Part shown: piece after piece, positions 30,528 to 41,831 of the stretch
Position numbering within the stretch: the stretch's first letter is position 1
How the letters are laid out: every line of letters begins with the position of its first letter
Source of the DNA: Aspidapion aeneum
Taxonomy: Eukaryota > Arthropoda > Insecta > Coleoptera > Brentidae
Length of the DNA: 64,000 nucleotides
Assembly: GCA_963576565.1 (NCBI GenBank)
Contig: OY755040.1
Coordinates: 88,961,002 to 89,025,001 of the forward strand
Reading direction: 5' to 3'
Notes under the pieces: generated by a model
Databases searched by the model: none
What the model saw: only the letters and a program-made list of their open reading frames with translations
What the model was told of the DNA's origin: nothing
Position numbers and translations under genes: made by a program

Positions 30528-30753
30528 TGGCATGGAACATTTGTTCCTGACTATCAGGACGTGTTCCAGACGGGGATCACTCGTATCCTCATGATCGACG
30601 TTGGAGAAAGTGGAAACCAAACAGTTTTAACAAGTTCCCAACGAAAGCCTCAAACCATAAGTATAATTCAATGCCGGTAGGGGTATTTTCCCTCGGAGTA
30701 GTTGTTTCTGGTGGTTTCACACAACTTATGCTCTACACGGAGCTATCGCCTAC

Positions 30754-30801
30754 ATTCACCTGAGGATGACCCAAAAGGTCGAAACCGGTCCGGTCGTGGA
30801 T
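30754..30801 (+). ncRNA. Hammerhead-like motif, array A copy 3
   Basis: Same fold as copy 1. Confidence 0.6.
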
Positions 30802-31027
30802 TGGCATGGAACATTTGTTCCTGACTATCAGGACGTGTTCCAGACGGGGATCACTCGTATCCTCATGATCGACGTTGGAGAAAGTGGAAACCAAACAGTT
30901 TTAACAAGTTCCCAACGAAAGCCTCAAACCATAAGTATAATTCAATGCCGGTAGGGGTATTTTCCCTCGGAGTAGTTGTTTCTGGTGGTTTCACACAAGT
31001 TATGCTCTACACGGAGCTATCGCCTAC

Positions 31028-31075
31028 ATTCACCTGAGGATGACCCAAAAGGTCGAAACCGGTCCGGTCGTGGAT
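31028..31075 (+). ncRNA. Hammerhead-like motif, array A copy 4
   Basis: Same fold as copy 1. Confidence 0.6.
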
Positions 31076-31301
31076 TGGCATGGAACATTTGTTCCTGACT
31101 ATCAGGACGTGTTCCAGACGGGGATCACTCGTATCCTCATGATCGACGTTGGAGAAAGTGGAAACCAAACAGTTTTAACAAGTTCCCAACGAAAGCCTCA
31201 AACCATCAGTATAATTCAATGCCGGTAGGGGTATTTTCCCTCGGAGTAGTTGTTTCTGGTGGTTTCACACAACTTATGCTCTACACGGAGCTATCGCCTA
31301 C

Positions 31302-31349
31302 ATTCACCTGAGGATGACCCAAAAGGTCGAAACCGGTCCGGTCGTGGAT
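31302..31349 (+). ncRNA. Hammerhead-like motif, array A copy 5
   Basis: Same fold as copy 1. Confidence 0.6.
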
Positions 31350-31575
31350 TGGCATGGAACATTTGTTCCTGACTATCAGGACGTGTTCCAGACGGGGATC
31401 ACTCGTATCCTCATGATCGACGTTGGAGAAAGTGGAAACCAAACAGTTTTAACAAGTTCCCAACGAAAGCCTCAAACCATCAGTATAATTCAATGCCGGT
31501 AGGGGTATTTTCCCTCGGAGTAGTTGTTTCTGGTGGTTTGACACAACTTATGCTCTACACGGAGCTATCGCCTAC

Positions 31576-31623
31576 ATTCACCTGAGGATGACCCAAAAGG
31601 TCGAAACCGGTCCGGTCGTGGAT
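31576..31623 (+). ncRNA. Hammerhead-like motif, array A copy 6
   Basis: Same fold as copy 1, in the last, truncated unit. Confidence 0.6.
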
Positions 31624-32418
31624 TGGCATGGAACATTTGTTCCTGACTATCAGGACGTGTTCCAGACGGGGATCACTCGTATCGTCATGATCGACGTTGG
31701 AGAAAGTGGAAACCAAACAGTTTTGTTCATGATATTTAAAAAGAAATCAATTCTCACCAGGATGTTTTTTATATCATTAAAATCGGTTCAGTAGTAATAA
31801 ATTTATAAGGAAATAAATGCAGACATGATTGGCAAGGCAATCGTATAATATGCAAAACAATGGTTGAAACAAAAATACTGTTTCTGAACCACTAAACCGA
31901 TTTTGCTGATTCGTATCAACGATGCAGCTTTTTTACTGATTTAAAAAAATATTTAAAGCATGTTCGCAAAACAAGAATAAACGAGCATATTTGATGGATT
32001 TTGAGATGGCGGACAAAAAATAAATTCAGTTAAAACTCTGATCAATTCTCTGCCAAGTGCACTTTTCCCATTAAAATCTATTGTATAGTTCAAAAGTAAA
32101 AAAAAATGTCCGTTTGTTTTTGGCCCACCCGGTATATTAAATCTCAAATGGAGGTTTTGTCTTTTCAACCCCCAATATTTGAAAAAATATACTATATTTA
32201 ACAATATCATTTTTTGCATAAGACTCGCCCGAACATTTTGCGAAAGGGAACCACTCCCCCATCTCTGGCAGTGGGGTGGTTCCCCCCCTTAAACGTGCTT
32301 TTTGATAGTTTTTTGCTAATAACTCGAAAACAGTCAACTTTTTCAAAAATCTTATGGAGATCATTTTTCAAGCATACAATTTCCTTTTCAGTGGCGGCAG
32401 TGGTGCGCATTCCATTAG

Positions 32419-32570
32419 CGTACGAAATAAATTTAGAAAAACTTTTTGAAAACAAGCTTTTATAACATGGACTAAAAAGCATAAAATAATTTTTTGAGTG
32501 TTCTGATATCATCACCATGTTATAAAAGCTTGTTTTCAAAAAGTTTTTTTTTCTAAATTTATTTTTTAAT
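32419..32570. repeat. Near-perfect hairpin
   Basis: About 50-bp arms (AAAACAAGCTTTTATAACATGG and its complement, 32447-32468 and 32516-32537, continuing outward) around a 47-nt loop. Confidence 0.8.
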
Positions 32571-32689
32571 TTTTAGATTTGTCTATGCATTTCAGCTAGC
32601 GCATCAATATTGCAGGGAGTCTTTCCTGTCAATCCCTAAAACTGTTCGTTATTATTATGATCATTATACGCTAGAATTAATTAATTTTG

Positions 32690-33625
32690 GTCGAGATCGA
32701 ACAAACTAAAGCCTTACCTCTTCTACGCCCCCCCCCCTTTTTAGCGGGAGAGCATGTGAATTTTGAAATCAATCAGATACCTACGTAGAAGTCAGTTGAA
32801 AGTAATCAGAAAAACTCGTCATTAAATCGTCAATTTTGAATCCGCCATATTGAATTTTTGTAATCTGATCAAAAATTCGTAATCCTCATCCTCAAAAACC
32901 CTCAGATACCAATTTTGGTGGAAATCCGACAAACTAAAATTTTACGTCCTCTTCGCCCTCCACGTTAGGGGGGAAGTAGGCAGTCAGTGATACCACATTA
33001 GTGGATTGTCATTGGAACTATAACGATATGCAAAATTTGAAGTCAATCGGACACGTGGAAGTCAGTTGAAAGTAATCAGAAAAACTTGACATTAAATCGT
33101 CCATATTAAATCCGCCATATTGAATTTTTATAATCTTATCAAAAATTCGTAATCCCCATCCTCAAAAACCCCCAGGTACCAATTTTGGTGGAAATCCAAC
33201 AAACTAAAATTTTACCCCCTTTCCGCCCTCCAGGTTAGGGGTGAGGTAGGCAGTCAGTGATACCACATTATTGGATTGTCATCGGAACTATGGTATGCGA
33301 AATTTGAAGTTAATCGAATACGTGGAAGTCAGTTGAAAGTAATCAGAAAAACTTGACATTAAATCGTCCATATTGAATCCGCCATATTGAATTTTTGTAA
33401 TCTGATAAAAAATTCGTAATTCTCATCCTCAAAAACCCCCAGATACCAATTTTGGTTAAAATCGGACAAATTAAAGTTTTACCCCCTCTCCACCCCGACG
33501 TTAGGGGGGAGGTAGGTACCCGATGAAACCATATTATTGTATTGTCACCGGAACTAAGACGCTATGCGAAATTTGAAGTCAATCGGATGTTTGGAAGTTC
33601 TTCAAAAATGAGTTGCAAGATTTGA
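32690..33625 (+). repeat. Tandem repeat of about 265-275 bp, three and a half copies
   Basis: Units share GTCAGTTGAAAGTAATCAGA, AATCCGCCATATTGAATTTT and ACCAATTTTGG. They end in CAAGATTTGA and a CATA run (33618-33650), then AAGCTTGTAAAAA, the same terminal layout as in the foldback arms at 4400-4480. Confidence 0.8.
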
Positions 33626-34309
33626 TTACATACATACATACATACAGGTGAAGTTAAATAAAAGCTTGTAAAAAGGAGAAAATTTTTAAAATATTTTTTT
33701 ATCTATTTTTTGTGGTATTTTTTATCCTTAGCACTATTTTTTTTCAAAGAAATATTTTTGCTTGAAAGCCCATTGTATACAGTTAAATACTTATTAAGCT
33801 AGACATATTTTTTTTAAATAGACGCTTTTAGATAAAAATAAATGTTTGTAGAAATCCTTAAATCAAACAAAAATTTTGAACATTCATTTTTGTAACTGAG
33901 TAAATAAAAATGAGAGAGAGTAAAAAATTATTTTTGGTTAGTAATAACTTAAAACTGACTTTTTCTTGTACATTATCTTTAAAGTGGGGGTAAAGGGGTA
34001 TCCCCCCTCTCACCCCCCTCAAAAGTGCTCTCTTACCGTATTTTCCCAATTATTTGCAAACTTTTAACTTGACAAAAAACAACTAAGTAAGAATTATTAA
34101 GGCTGATAAAAAGTCCTCTCTAACGATGTATAACACGCCCCCCTTCAGTGGCGCACGTTTTATATGCATTTAAATATATGATATATACACAATAATATAA
34201 CCGGCTCCTCTAGGTGGGGGGTTCGGTTCGGCTCGGTTCGGTAGGGTCCCAACCCTAAATGTGTTTAAATTCGAGGGGTCATCAGCTTTCAACAGTACTG
34301 TACAAATTT

Positions 34310-34640
34310 CACAACAGGACCCGACAGTACCACGACAGGATCCAACAGTACTCGACAGTACACGACAGTACCCAACAGTACTCGACAGTACCACGACAGG
34401 ACCCAACAGTACACGACAGTACTCGACAGTACACGACAGGACCCAACAGTACCCGACAGTACACGACAGTACCTAACAGTACACGACAGGACCCAACAGT
34501 ACCCAACAGTACACGACAGTACCCAACAGTACTCGACAGTACACGACAGGACCCAACAGTACTCGACAGTACCCAACAGTACACAACAGGACGTAACAGT
34601 ACGATAGAAGCCAACAGTACTCGACACAACCGTCTAACCC
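34310..34640 (+). repeat. 10-bp-period array (ACCCAACAGT family), first block
   Basis: About 32 consecutive decamers of the types ACCCAACAGT, ACTCGACAGT, ACACGACAGT and ACACGACAGG. Its length is almost exactly a multiple of ten. Reading frames through it are artefacts. Confidence 0.92.
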
Positions 34641-34659
34641 GAAACAGTGGCGTAGATGC

Positions 34660-34930
34660 GAAAAGACAGGATGACCTTTTTTTTTTTTTGGTCGCAAGAT
34701 TTGTGAGCGCGGTGCGGTTCCCCAAAGATGATGAGCTTTTTATTTTTTTTTTTTTTTTGTTTTTGGTCGCAAGATTTGTGAGCGCGGTGCGGTTCCCCAA
34801 AGATGATGAGCTTTTTTTTTTTTTTGGTCGCAAGATTTATTTGTGAGCGCGGTGCGGTTCCCCAAAGATGATGAGCTTTTTTTTTTTTTTGTTTTTTTTT
34901 GCTCGCATGTTTTTTGAGGGCGCGCTTTGT
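34660..34930 (+). repeat. Tandem poly-T / GGTCGCAAGATTTGTGAGCG units
   Basis: Four units of roughly 60-70 bp: a T-run, GGTCGCAAGATTTGTGAGCG, CGGTGCGGTTCCCCAAAG, ATGATGAGC. They separate the two decamer blocks. Confidence 0.88.
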
Positions 34931-34954
34931 CCTTGTCGGACCCCCCCAAGGCAC

Positions 34955-35135
34955 GACGACAGTACTCAACAGGACCCAACAGTACTCGACAGTACACGAC
35001 AGTACCCAACAGTACACCGACAGGACCCAATAGTACTCGACAATACACTACAGTACCCAACAGTACTCGACAGTACACGACAGTACCCAACAGTACTCAA
35101 CAGGACTCAATAGTACACGTCAGGACCCAAGTCCT
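34955..35135 (+). repeat. 10-bp-period array, second block
   Basis: Same decamer family as 34310-34640, about 17-18 units. Both blocks sit between GGGACCCAACC- and GGACCCAAG-like borders beside the common TTTAAATT/CCCCTCG flanks (34262-34275, 35170-35190), suggesting a symmetrical insertion. Confidence 0.9.
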
Positions 35136-35469
35136 GTTGGACGCTGTACAAAATTTTAGGGTGCCGATGACCCCTCGGTTTAAATTACATTTTTCGGTTT
35201 GTTAGAAAAAAATTTAAAAAATATTTAAGGGGAGGGACCACCCCCCATCTAGAGTAGGCGGGTGGATCCCCCTCGTTATATTATTGGGGGGAGTATACTG
35301 TATATCCATACCGAGTGTGTTGCTTCTCTCATTAAACGTAGTGTGTGTATTAATACTGTTCCAACAGGGTTGTCTTAAATGAAAATTCAAGTGTATACCA
35401 AATTTGACCATTTTTGGTGCGTCTATGCTAGACCTACCGCTGCCTTGAGGGGGGAGTGATATACATCGT

Positions 35470-36790
35470 TGGAAAAGTAAATTTCTTCAGCTTTAAAAAT
35501 AAGTTTTAAAACCACCCAACTAACATTTATAGTAGCAGCTACATGTTCTAAAGGCTTTGCTACTTTCTTATAGTAGAAATGTGGTGATCCCAACCAAAAT
35601 TTGTTACTTTTTAGTTCTAACTACTATTTAGTATCAGGAAATAGTAGATGTTTCGTAAAAACGACCCTCTAAACTACTTCATAGGATTGTTTCTTGATAG
35701 TCGATTCTGATAGTCTTCTCTACCACAATAGGACGTTGCTAAAGTTTTACTTTCTTTTTAGTCGTTATTTCGTAGTCGCCCTGACTTTTATATCCTACTT
35801 AATTACCACTAGAAAGTTAAGCTTCATTGGAGTCCCAAACAAGTGTATCCGACAACTACATTATAACTTTAATTTTTACCACAAAAGTTTGTGTCATCAT
35901 AGTAACATCTGATGTAACAATGTAGACAAAATAACTTTTTGCATCAACTTTAAAGCCGCAACTACTTTCAAGTAACCTTTTCGACTATCAGGGAATATAG
36001 TTTGGGACGCCATGTTTTTATGTAAGAAAGAAAATTTAATATTTTTGTTGTCGTTTTATGAGCTCATATTAAAGAGCCATACTATTTTATAAACAAATTA
36101 GTTGAAGCTTACCAAAAATGCTCTTCTTAAGCACCATTTGTTGGAGTTAACTGTCGATTATGAAAACATAACCTCCAAAATCACAACACAAAAATTCCAT
36201 CAGCTACCAGAAAACGGCTCAATTTTACGGGCGCACCGGTTTTTTGCAATATATATAATGCATGTTATACACAAAACTTTGCGTCGCACTCGAATTTTGA
36301 TCCTCTGCTCGTAAATTCTCACACTTTTGGATAACATAGTTCATATTATAACCATAACCAAACAAAAAAACTAAGCGAGTCTGTTTACTGTTGTGTCCAC
36401 CATATTGTGTAACAATTCTACCAAAAAGAAACGATTATATTATTTGCAACTACATCGCAACTTTTATGCCATTACGGAAAAAAACAGCCTCTACGACGTA
36501 GTAGATACCTGGCTACGACGTAGTAGTGTAGTTGTTACTACAGTGACTTTAAACACTTGGCCAAGTAGTTATAACCAGAAATTGGTTCCCCACTTAGGGA
36601 ATTATAACGTCGCTGTATGGTATACTGAGACGTAGCGGGAGTACGTTGCGGTTACGTTTAAGAAATTCTTTCTAGTTGGGGTTTCGTCGTTACAACTTTA
36701 ATTGTTTGTTGGGCAGACATGTAAAACAGTAAAATTTAAGAAAATTAAAAAAAAAAACAAGTTTTTTCCACACCTTTTATTTATTTAAAT
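35470..36790. other. Centre of the 32-37 kb foldback, no gene seen
   Basis: AT-rich unique-looking sequence with short chance frames (for example 36393-36635) and no recognisable motif. Confidence 0.4.
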
Positions 36791-37505
36791 GCCTATAAAA
36801 CGTGCGCCACTGATGTAAGGGGGGGTGTGTTATACATCGTTAGAGAGGACTTTTCATCAGCCTTAATAATTGTTACTTAGTTGTTTTTTGCCAGGTTAAA
36901 AGTTTGCAAATATTTGGGAAAATACTGTAAGAGAGCACTTGTGAGGGGGGTGAGAAGGGGAAGCACCTTTCCCCCCACTTTAAAAAACATTTACAAAAAA
37001 AGTCAGTTTTAAGTTACTACTAACCAAAAATAATTTTTTACGCACTCTTATTTTTACTTACTCAGTTACAAAAATTTATGTTCAAAATTTTTGTCTAATT
37101 CAGGAATTTCTACAAACACATTTATTTTTATTTCAAGGCGGCTATTTAGAAAAAATATTTCTAGCTTAATAAGTACGTAAGTGTATACAATCGGCTTTTA
37201 ACCAAAAATATTATTTAAGAAAAAAATTGTGTTAAAGATAAAAAATACCACAAAAATTAGAAAAAAAAATATTTCAAAGATTTTCACCTTTTTTCGTACG
37301 CCAATGGAATGCGCACCACTATCGTCAGAGGGTACTAGGGTACATCGTTGGAAAGGAAATTGTATCCGCTTGAAAAATGATCTCCAGAAGATTTTTTTTA
37401 AAGTTGACTGTTTTCGAGTTATTAGCAAAAAACTATCAAAAAGCACGTTTAAGGGGGGGAGGTGTTCGCTTTCGTTAAATGTTCGGGCGAGTCTTATGTC
37501 TATCC

Positions 37506-38335
37506 ATACCAAGTGTGTTGCTTCTATCATTAACCCCGTAGGGCCTGAACTAATAAGTACCTATAACGCTTATATGTTTAAATAATAATTATTTAAGAAT
37601 TAACTTTTGAGTTAATTGATGAAAATTTTTAAGAAGTAATTATAAAGTATGCTAGTAAATTATTGATTTGCTTGTTTGGCTATAATGGAAGAATCCGAAT
37701 ATAGGGTGTTTGGGAATAATTTATTATATAAGATGTTCGTGGATATCCTCTACAAACGAAGCTTCGATTCCTTGACTTATTTCCATAATAAAAGTTAATA
37801 CAAATTTAGGTCCGCAAAAACTTCGTTATCGATCCACAGAATGTTGAATCTTCAAGAGATCCTTTAGTTATTTAGAAAATTGAATTTGGAATTTAGGTTT
37901 ACCTGTGGTTCATTGAATTCATAGAATACCCAAATTCTAAAGGATAGTAAGAATTAAAACATATTTTTAGGGGCCATATGCCCTCTTTTCTCTCCCTGAA
38001 CTGGGGGTGTGCTGCTAATGGATTTTAAAATTATAAACGAAATCTTTGGTTTTTAAAATTTTCAATCATTACCGAGTTAAAAAATAAACAAAATCTCGCA
38101 AATTACAAAAAAGTGTTTTTTATTTCTTTTTCACCATAACGGTGACGAATGCAAAAAGGACCAAAAAGTTTCTAAACAAAATAAGACTTTTTTAATCTAG
38201 AATTTAAAATCATGTAGTCCGTGAAGAAGCGATATTTGTATAACCTATGAGCAGGGGCGGATGTAGGAATTTCATTTGGGGGGGGGGGATTTTTCGCATA
38301 TTGCATAGTGACCAAGGAGAATGGGACAATTCGCG
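37506..38335. other. AT-rich spacer without recognisable feature
   Basis: No gene, inverted repeat or tandem array noticed apart from an 11-G run near 38279. Confidence 0.4.
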
Positions 38336-38339
38336 TCGT

Positions 38340-38786
38340 CGTCCGTAGCGTAGTGGTAGCAACAATTGCTTTAAACACGAGCGGTCCGGCTTCGATTCCT
38401 GGCTAGGTACTTGGATGTTTGTGATTGTTTAAAACGCTTCCACTTTGCTCTAACTTTGCGAAACTGTTCCTGAATGGATGAAAAGTCCCAGTATAAAAAA
38501 ATTATTATGTGTGTTTAAGACCACACGGCAGAAGCTTAAACTTCAATAAGGCGAAATTAATAATATTGGCTCACAAAATATTCTGCAAAGCGGACCGAAC
38601 CGAACTCTTCTGTGTACTGGCCTTTATCTGCATCATCATATCGCTCGCTGACTGTTTCTCACAGTTAGGCGACTCGAGCCGATTTTACCCGAATGAGCGT
38701 TACATAGCCGAGCCTGACGACTCAGTTCAATTCACTACCCACAAAAACTGCTAAACGCGCCTAAAGAAGTTTACACTTCAAAAACT
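38340..38786 (+). mobile_element. tRNA-derived SINE
   Basis: A pol III A box TAGCGTAGTGG (38346-38356) and a B-box-like GCTTCGATTCC (38389-38399) 33 nt later form a tRNA-like head. The body continues to CTAAAGAAGTTTACACTTCA near 38780. The 3' 170 bp recur at 61370-61541, confirming a dispersed family. Confidence 0.75.
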
Positions 38787-38789
38787 ACA

Positions 38790-40032
38790 TGGGGACAATT
38801 CGCCGCCGCCTACTCACCGCTTCTAATTTTCCAGCTTGTGTCGAAGCCGACCCGATTCGCCGCCGGCTCAACAAGCTGTCGACCCGATTTTTTGCAGGGC
38901 CAACTCACCGCCGTGACAAATCGCCGCCGGCCGCCGTAGTTTCAGTTTGCAATTTTGACAGGTGTTTAGTTTCAGTAAAGTAAGCAGTTTAATATTTTTT
39001 TCTCACAACAAAATTGAAAATGACGGATCCGAAATGCTGGACTTTATTTCTGAATTGATAGGCATGTATTAAATATAAAAGTTTGGGGTGTTTAAGGTCA
39101 AAATGGAGAGTTCAAAATGGCGGATTTTTCCATTTATGACCGGATATGTATTAAGTTTGGCACTTTGGGGTGTGTAAAGCCGCTGAATTTGATAATTAAA
39201 TTAAATGGAGAAAATTTCCTTTTATGACATTTATTAATTTTGAACTGAGTGATTATGATTTAATACATATGGGTTTATCAATGGAAAAGTGCAACATATT
39301 GGATCCGCCAATTTAATTTTCTCAAGGTGTTATTCAAAAATCATAATCAGCGACCTTAAACACGCAAACTTCAAAAATAATACATATCGGTTTATAAAGG
39401 AAGGTTTACTTCAAAAATCACAATTAGCAACCTTTAACACCAAAAATTTATAAAATATCGGTTTTTAAATGAAAAGGTCCGTCATTTTGGATCCGCTATT
39501 TGGACATTTATTTTAAGTTTAATTCAAAAGTCTGAAATAGCGCCCTTCAATTGCAATTATTACATTGTATTTTTACATGTTATGTTATAAATAAACATCC
39601 CAAGTTCTAAATTTGATATGGGCCGGTTTATAAATGGAAAATTTCAACATTTCGGAAGCCCCATGTTTATTTTTTTTAGATTTAAGTCAAAAATTGTATT
39701 AGGTAGGTATATTGTATTTCACATTTGACACAAATCGGTTTATAAATAAAAAACTCCAAATTAAATTCGTCATTTTTAATTTTTTGTGTTAAAAATATTA
39801 AATTGCATTGTCAACGGAACTCTATATACCTGTCAATACTGTCAAATATAATATCTGTAGTTCATCCTAAAGTAGGTAAAAAAGCTCTGGCGCAAGATTT
39901 TTAAACAAAAGCATAAATAAACCATTCAATAAACAAAATTGCAAACAAAAACAAGGGTGGCGTGCAGCGGCGAGTTGTCTCGGCGGTAAGTTGGCCCGAC
40001 TGCTAATTGGGTCGGCGCCGGCGAATTGTCCT
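38790..40032. mobile_element. Second foldback-family element (GC-rich ends)
   Basis: Ends GGACAATTCGCCGCCGCC (38791) and GGCGCCGGCGAATTGTCC (to 40032) are complementary and resemble the GGGACAACTGGGCGCC ends of the 1074-4730 element. GCCGCC-rich subterminal parts (38790-38945; 39955-40030) surround diverged repeats containing GACGGATCCGAAATG and TATGGGCCGGTTTATAAATG. The interior thus shares the GGATCC-AAAATGGCGG theme with the first element's centre. No clear target duplication. Confidence 0.7.
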
Positions 40033-41831
40033 AGAGCCTGACCAAAAGGTATATTCTGTGTGTCAAAACTAAATATATTTGGGGATTTGAATAACCCCCC
40101 CCCACCGTAGATCCGCGCTTGCTTTTAATCATGCAATAAGCCATATAATCACCTCTAGTCATTGGGACATGATATTTAGGAATTTGAGAAGTTAGTAATC
40201 AAAGAATCTGGACGATTTGAAACGATTGGTGTTAAACCATCGGACCGACACTTTTAGGATACCTGGTATATCAACAATTAACATACAAAAAGCAGCAATT
40301 AGTAGAGCAGATGGCCTATGTAAAAATGGTTTTATCGTGCGATCTTTGAGGTGGCAAAACGCCGTTTTAACTGTAGATCTAGAGGCTTAAGGTAAGTTTA
40401 AAAAGTAGTTTTTTTTCTCAAAACCCGTGCAGGAAGGTGGGGGGGGGGCGCCATCTTAAATTTTATCGGCATTAGTTTAGATTATTTTTGTTTGCTAAAA
40501 TTTATTTACCAATTAAAAAAAAAGGTGCCGTTATTAGGCAAATGCCTTGTGTTATTAAACCAAAAAAAACTGGTCATCAGGCGCAAGCAGTCGATGAGGA
40601 AAAAATTTACAAAGTTCTTGTAATCATTTTTTTAATTTCTTTTATTTTGCAAAATTTTTGTTTGAGGCCACCTAAAATCTTGACTGGATAAGATATCCGT
40701 TTAGGATATATCTTTTTGTAACGGCACATTTATTGTGCTTTTGACCGTGTATTCATCTGTGGTTATAGCTTGTTGCTATTTTTTAAATTAATATTTTTTA
40801 TCTTGGGAACACATAATTTTTCAAATTTTGGATGAACCGGTTTTAAAAAACATTTTTTTTTCTAGCAAACTGCATCTCAGAATAACCAACTTATGTATTG
40901 CCCATTACTTTCGAAACATGTCGCTATCAACTGGTGAAAAACATTTTTCAGTCCTATAACCTTGAAACATTTCACAAGCCTCTAAACATAAAAAATAGAA
41001 ATAAATAATTTTTGATCAAAAAACTACTATTTTAAATACTCACCTTTTTAACCTAATTTTTTTGTGGTGATTTTGGTTTCATATACCACACGTTAAACTA
41101 GGGTTCTTAGGCTATTAAACTGTCTATCTCAGATATGTGAGTTCTGTAAAGAAATTTTGAGATAAATAGACAAATTCCCAGGCATAAACATTTTTGTTCA
41201 GTTTTCATCGACGGTTTATTATTATATTATAATATTTATTTATATAATGTCCTACCATGATTCTCATTTTAATGATAGGCGTTATTCTCGATTAAAGAAG
41301 CTTTTAATTGGTGAAAAAGATTTTTTAGTCCTATGACCTCGAAATATTTCAAAAGCCTCATAAAAAATAGAAATAATTAATTTTTGATCAAAAAAACGTC
41401 TATTTATAAATAGAGATAATTATATATTAATAGCTATCCTCCGATAGCATATGTAGAAATGGTTTTATCGTGCGATCTTTGAGGTGGCGAAACGTCCTTT
41501 TAACTGTAGATCTATGGGCTTAAGCTACGTTTAAAAAGTATTTTTTTTTCACAAACCCGCGCAAGGTGGTGGTGGGGGGGGCTTTCTTGGATTTTATTGA
41601 CATTAGTTTAAATTATATTTAATTTCTTAAAAATGTATATAACAAGTTAGAAAAAAAAGGTGTCGTTTTTAAGCCAATGCCTTGTGTTTACTAAGAATAA
41701 AAAATTGGTCACCAGACTTAACCAGCCGATTAGTTAAAAATTTACAAATTTGTCATATTATTTTTTTATTTTGCAAATTTTTGTTTGGAGCCACTTAAAA
41801 TCTTTACGAAATAAGATATGCATTTAAGATA

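Larger units (their letters stand above)
30142..31724 (+). repeat. Tandem array of 274-bp units (5.8 copies)
   Basis: Units repeat at exactly 274 bp (30142, 30416, 30690, 30964, 31238, 31512) and are nearly identical. Each starts CCCTCGGAGTAGTTGTTTC, and the last is cut off at 31724. Each unit contains the hammerhead-like fold listed separately. Near identity suggests recent amplification. The conserved 62-codon frame in each unit is a consequence of that identity. Confidence 0.96.
29953..32132. mobile_element. TA-flanked inverted-repeat element carrying the 274-bp array
   Basis: Ends CCACGTGGGCC (29953) and GGCCCACCCGG (to 32132), each next to TA. About 150 bp are inverted: left 29953-30095 with AATCGATTTTAATGGGA and TTGTCCGCCAT; right 31995-32132 with the complement. 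No transposase frame. TA target duplications suggest the Tc1/mariner group. Confidence 0.75.
32217..37505. mobile_element. Large foldback structure, 5.3 kb
   Basis: Two pairs of inverted segments: 32217-32425 with 37290-37495 (AAGACTCGCCCGAACATTT and its complement) and about 33700-34165 with 36795-37265 (AAAGTGCTCTCTTACCGTAT, ACGATGTATAACACGCCCCC and complements). The left arm is lengthened by tandem repeats (32690-33625). The centre holds 10-bp-period arrays and a further partial copy of terminal motifs (TATCCATACCGAGTGTGTTG near 35297, like 37501). No transposase. Composite, probably built by several events. Confidence 0.6.

Noticed and set aside
30218..31794. A 62-residue reading frame repeated identically in the 274-bp units
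   Set aside because: It is conserved only because the DNA units are nearly identical, and it overlaps the ribozyme fold. No start context or family supports translation.
34259..35205. Reading frames rich in Ser-Thr-Arg-Gln or Val-Leu-Cys through 34.3-35.2 kb
   Set aside because: Direct translation of the 10-bp arrays. Both strands are open, so there is no evidence of coding.
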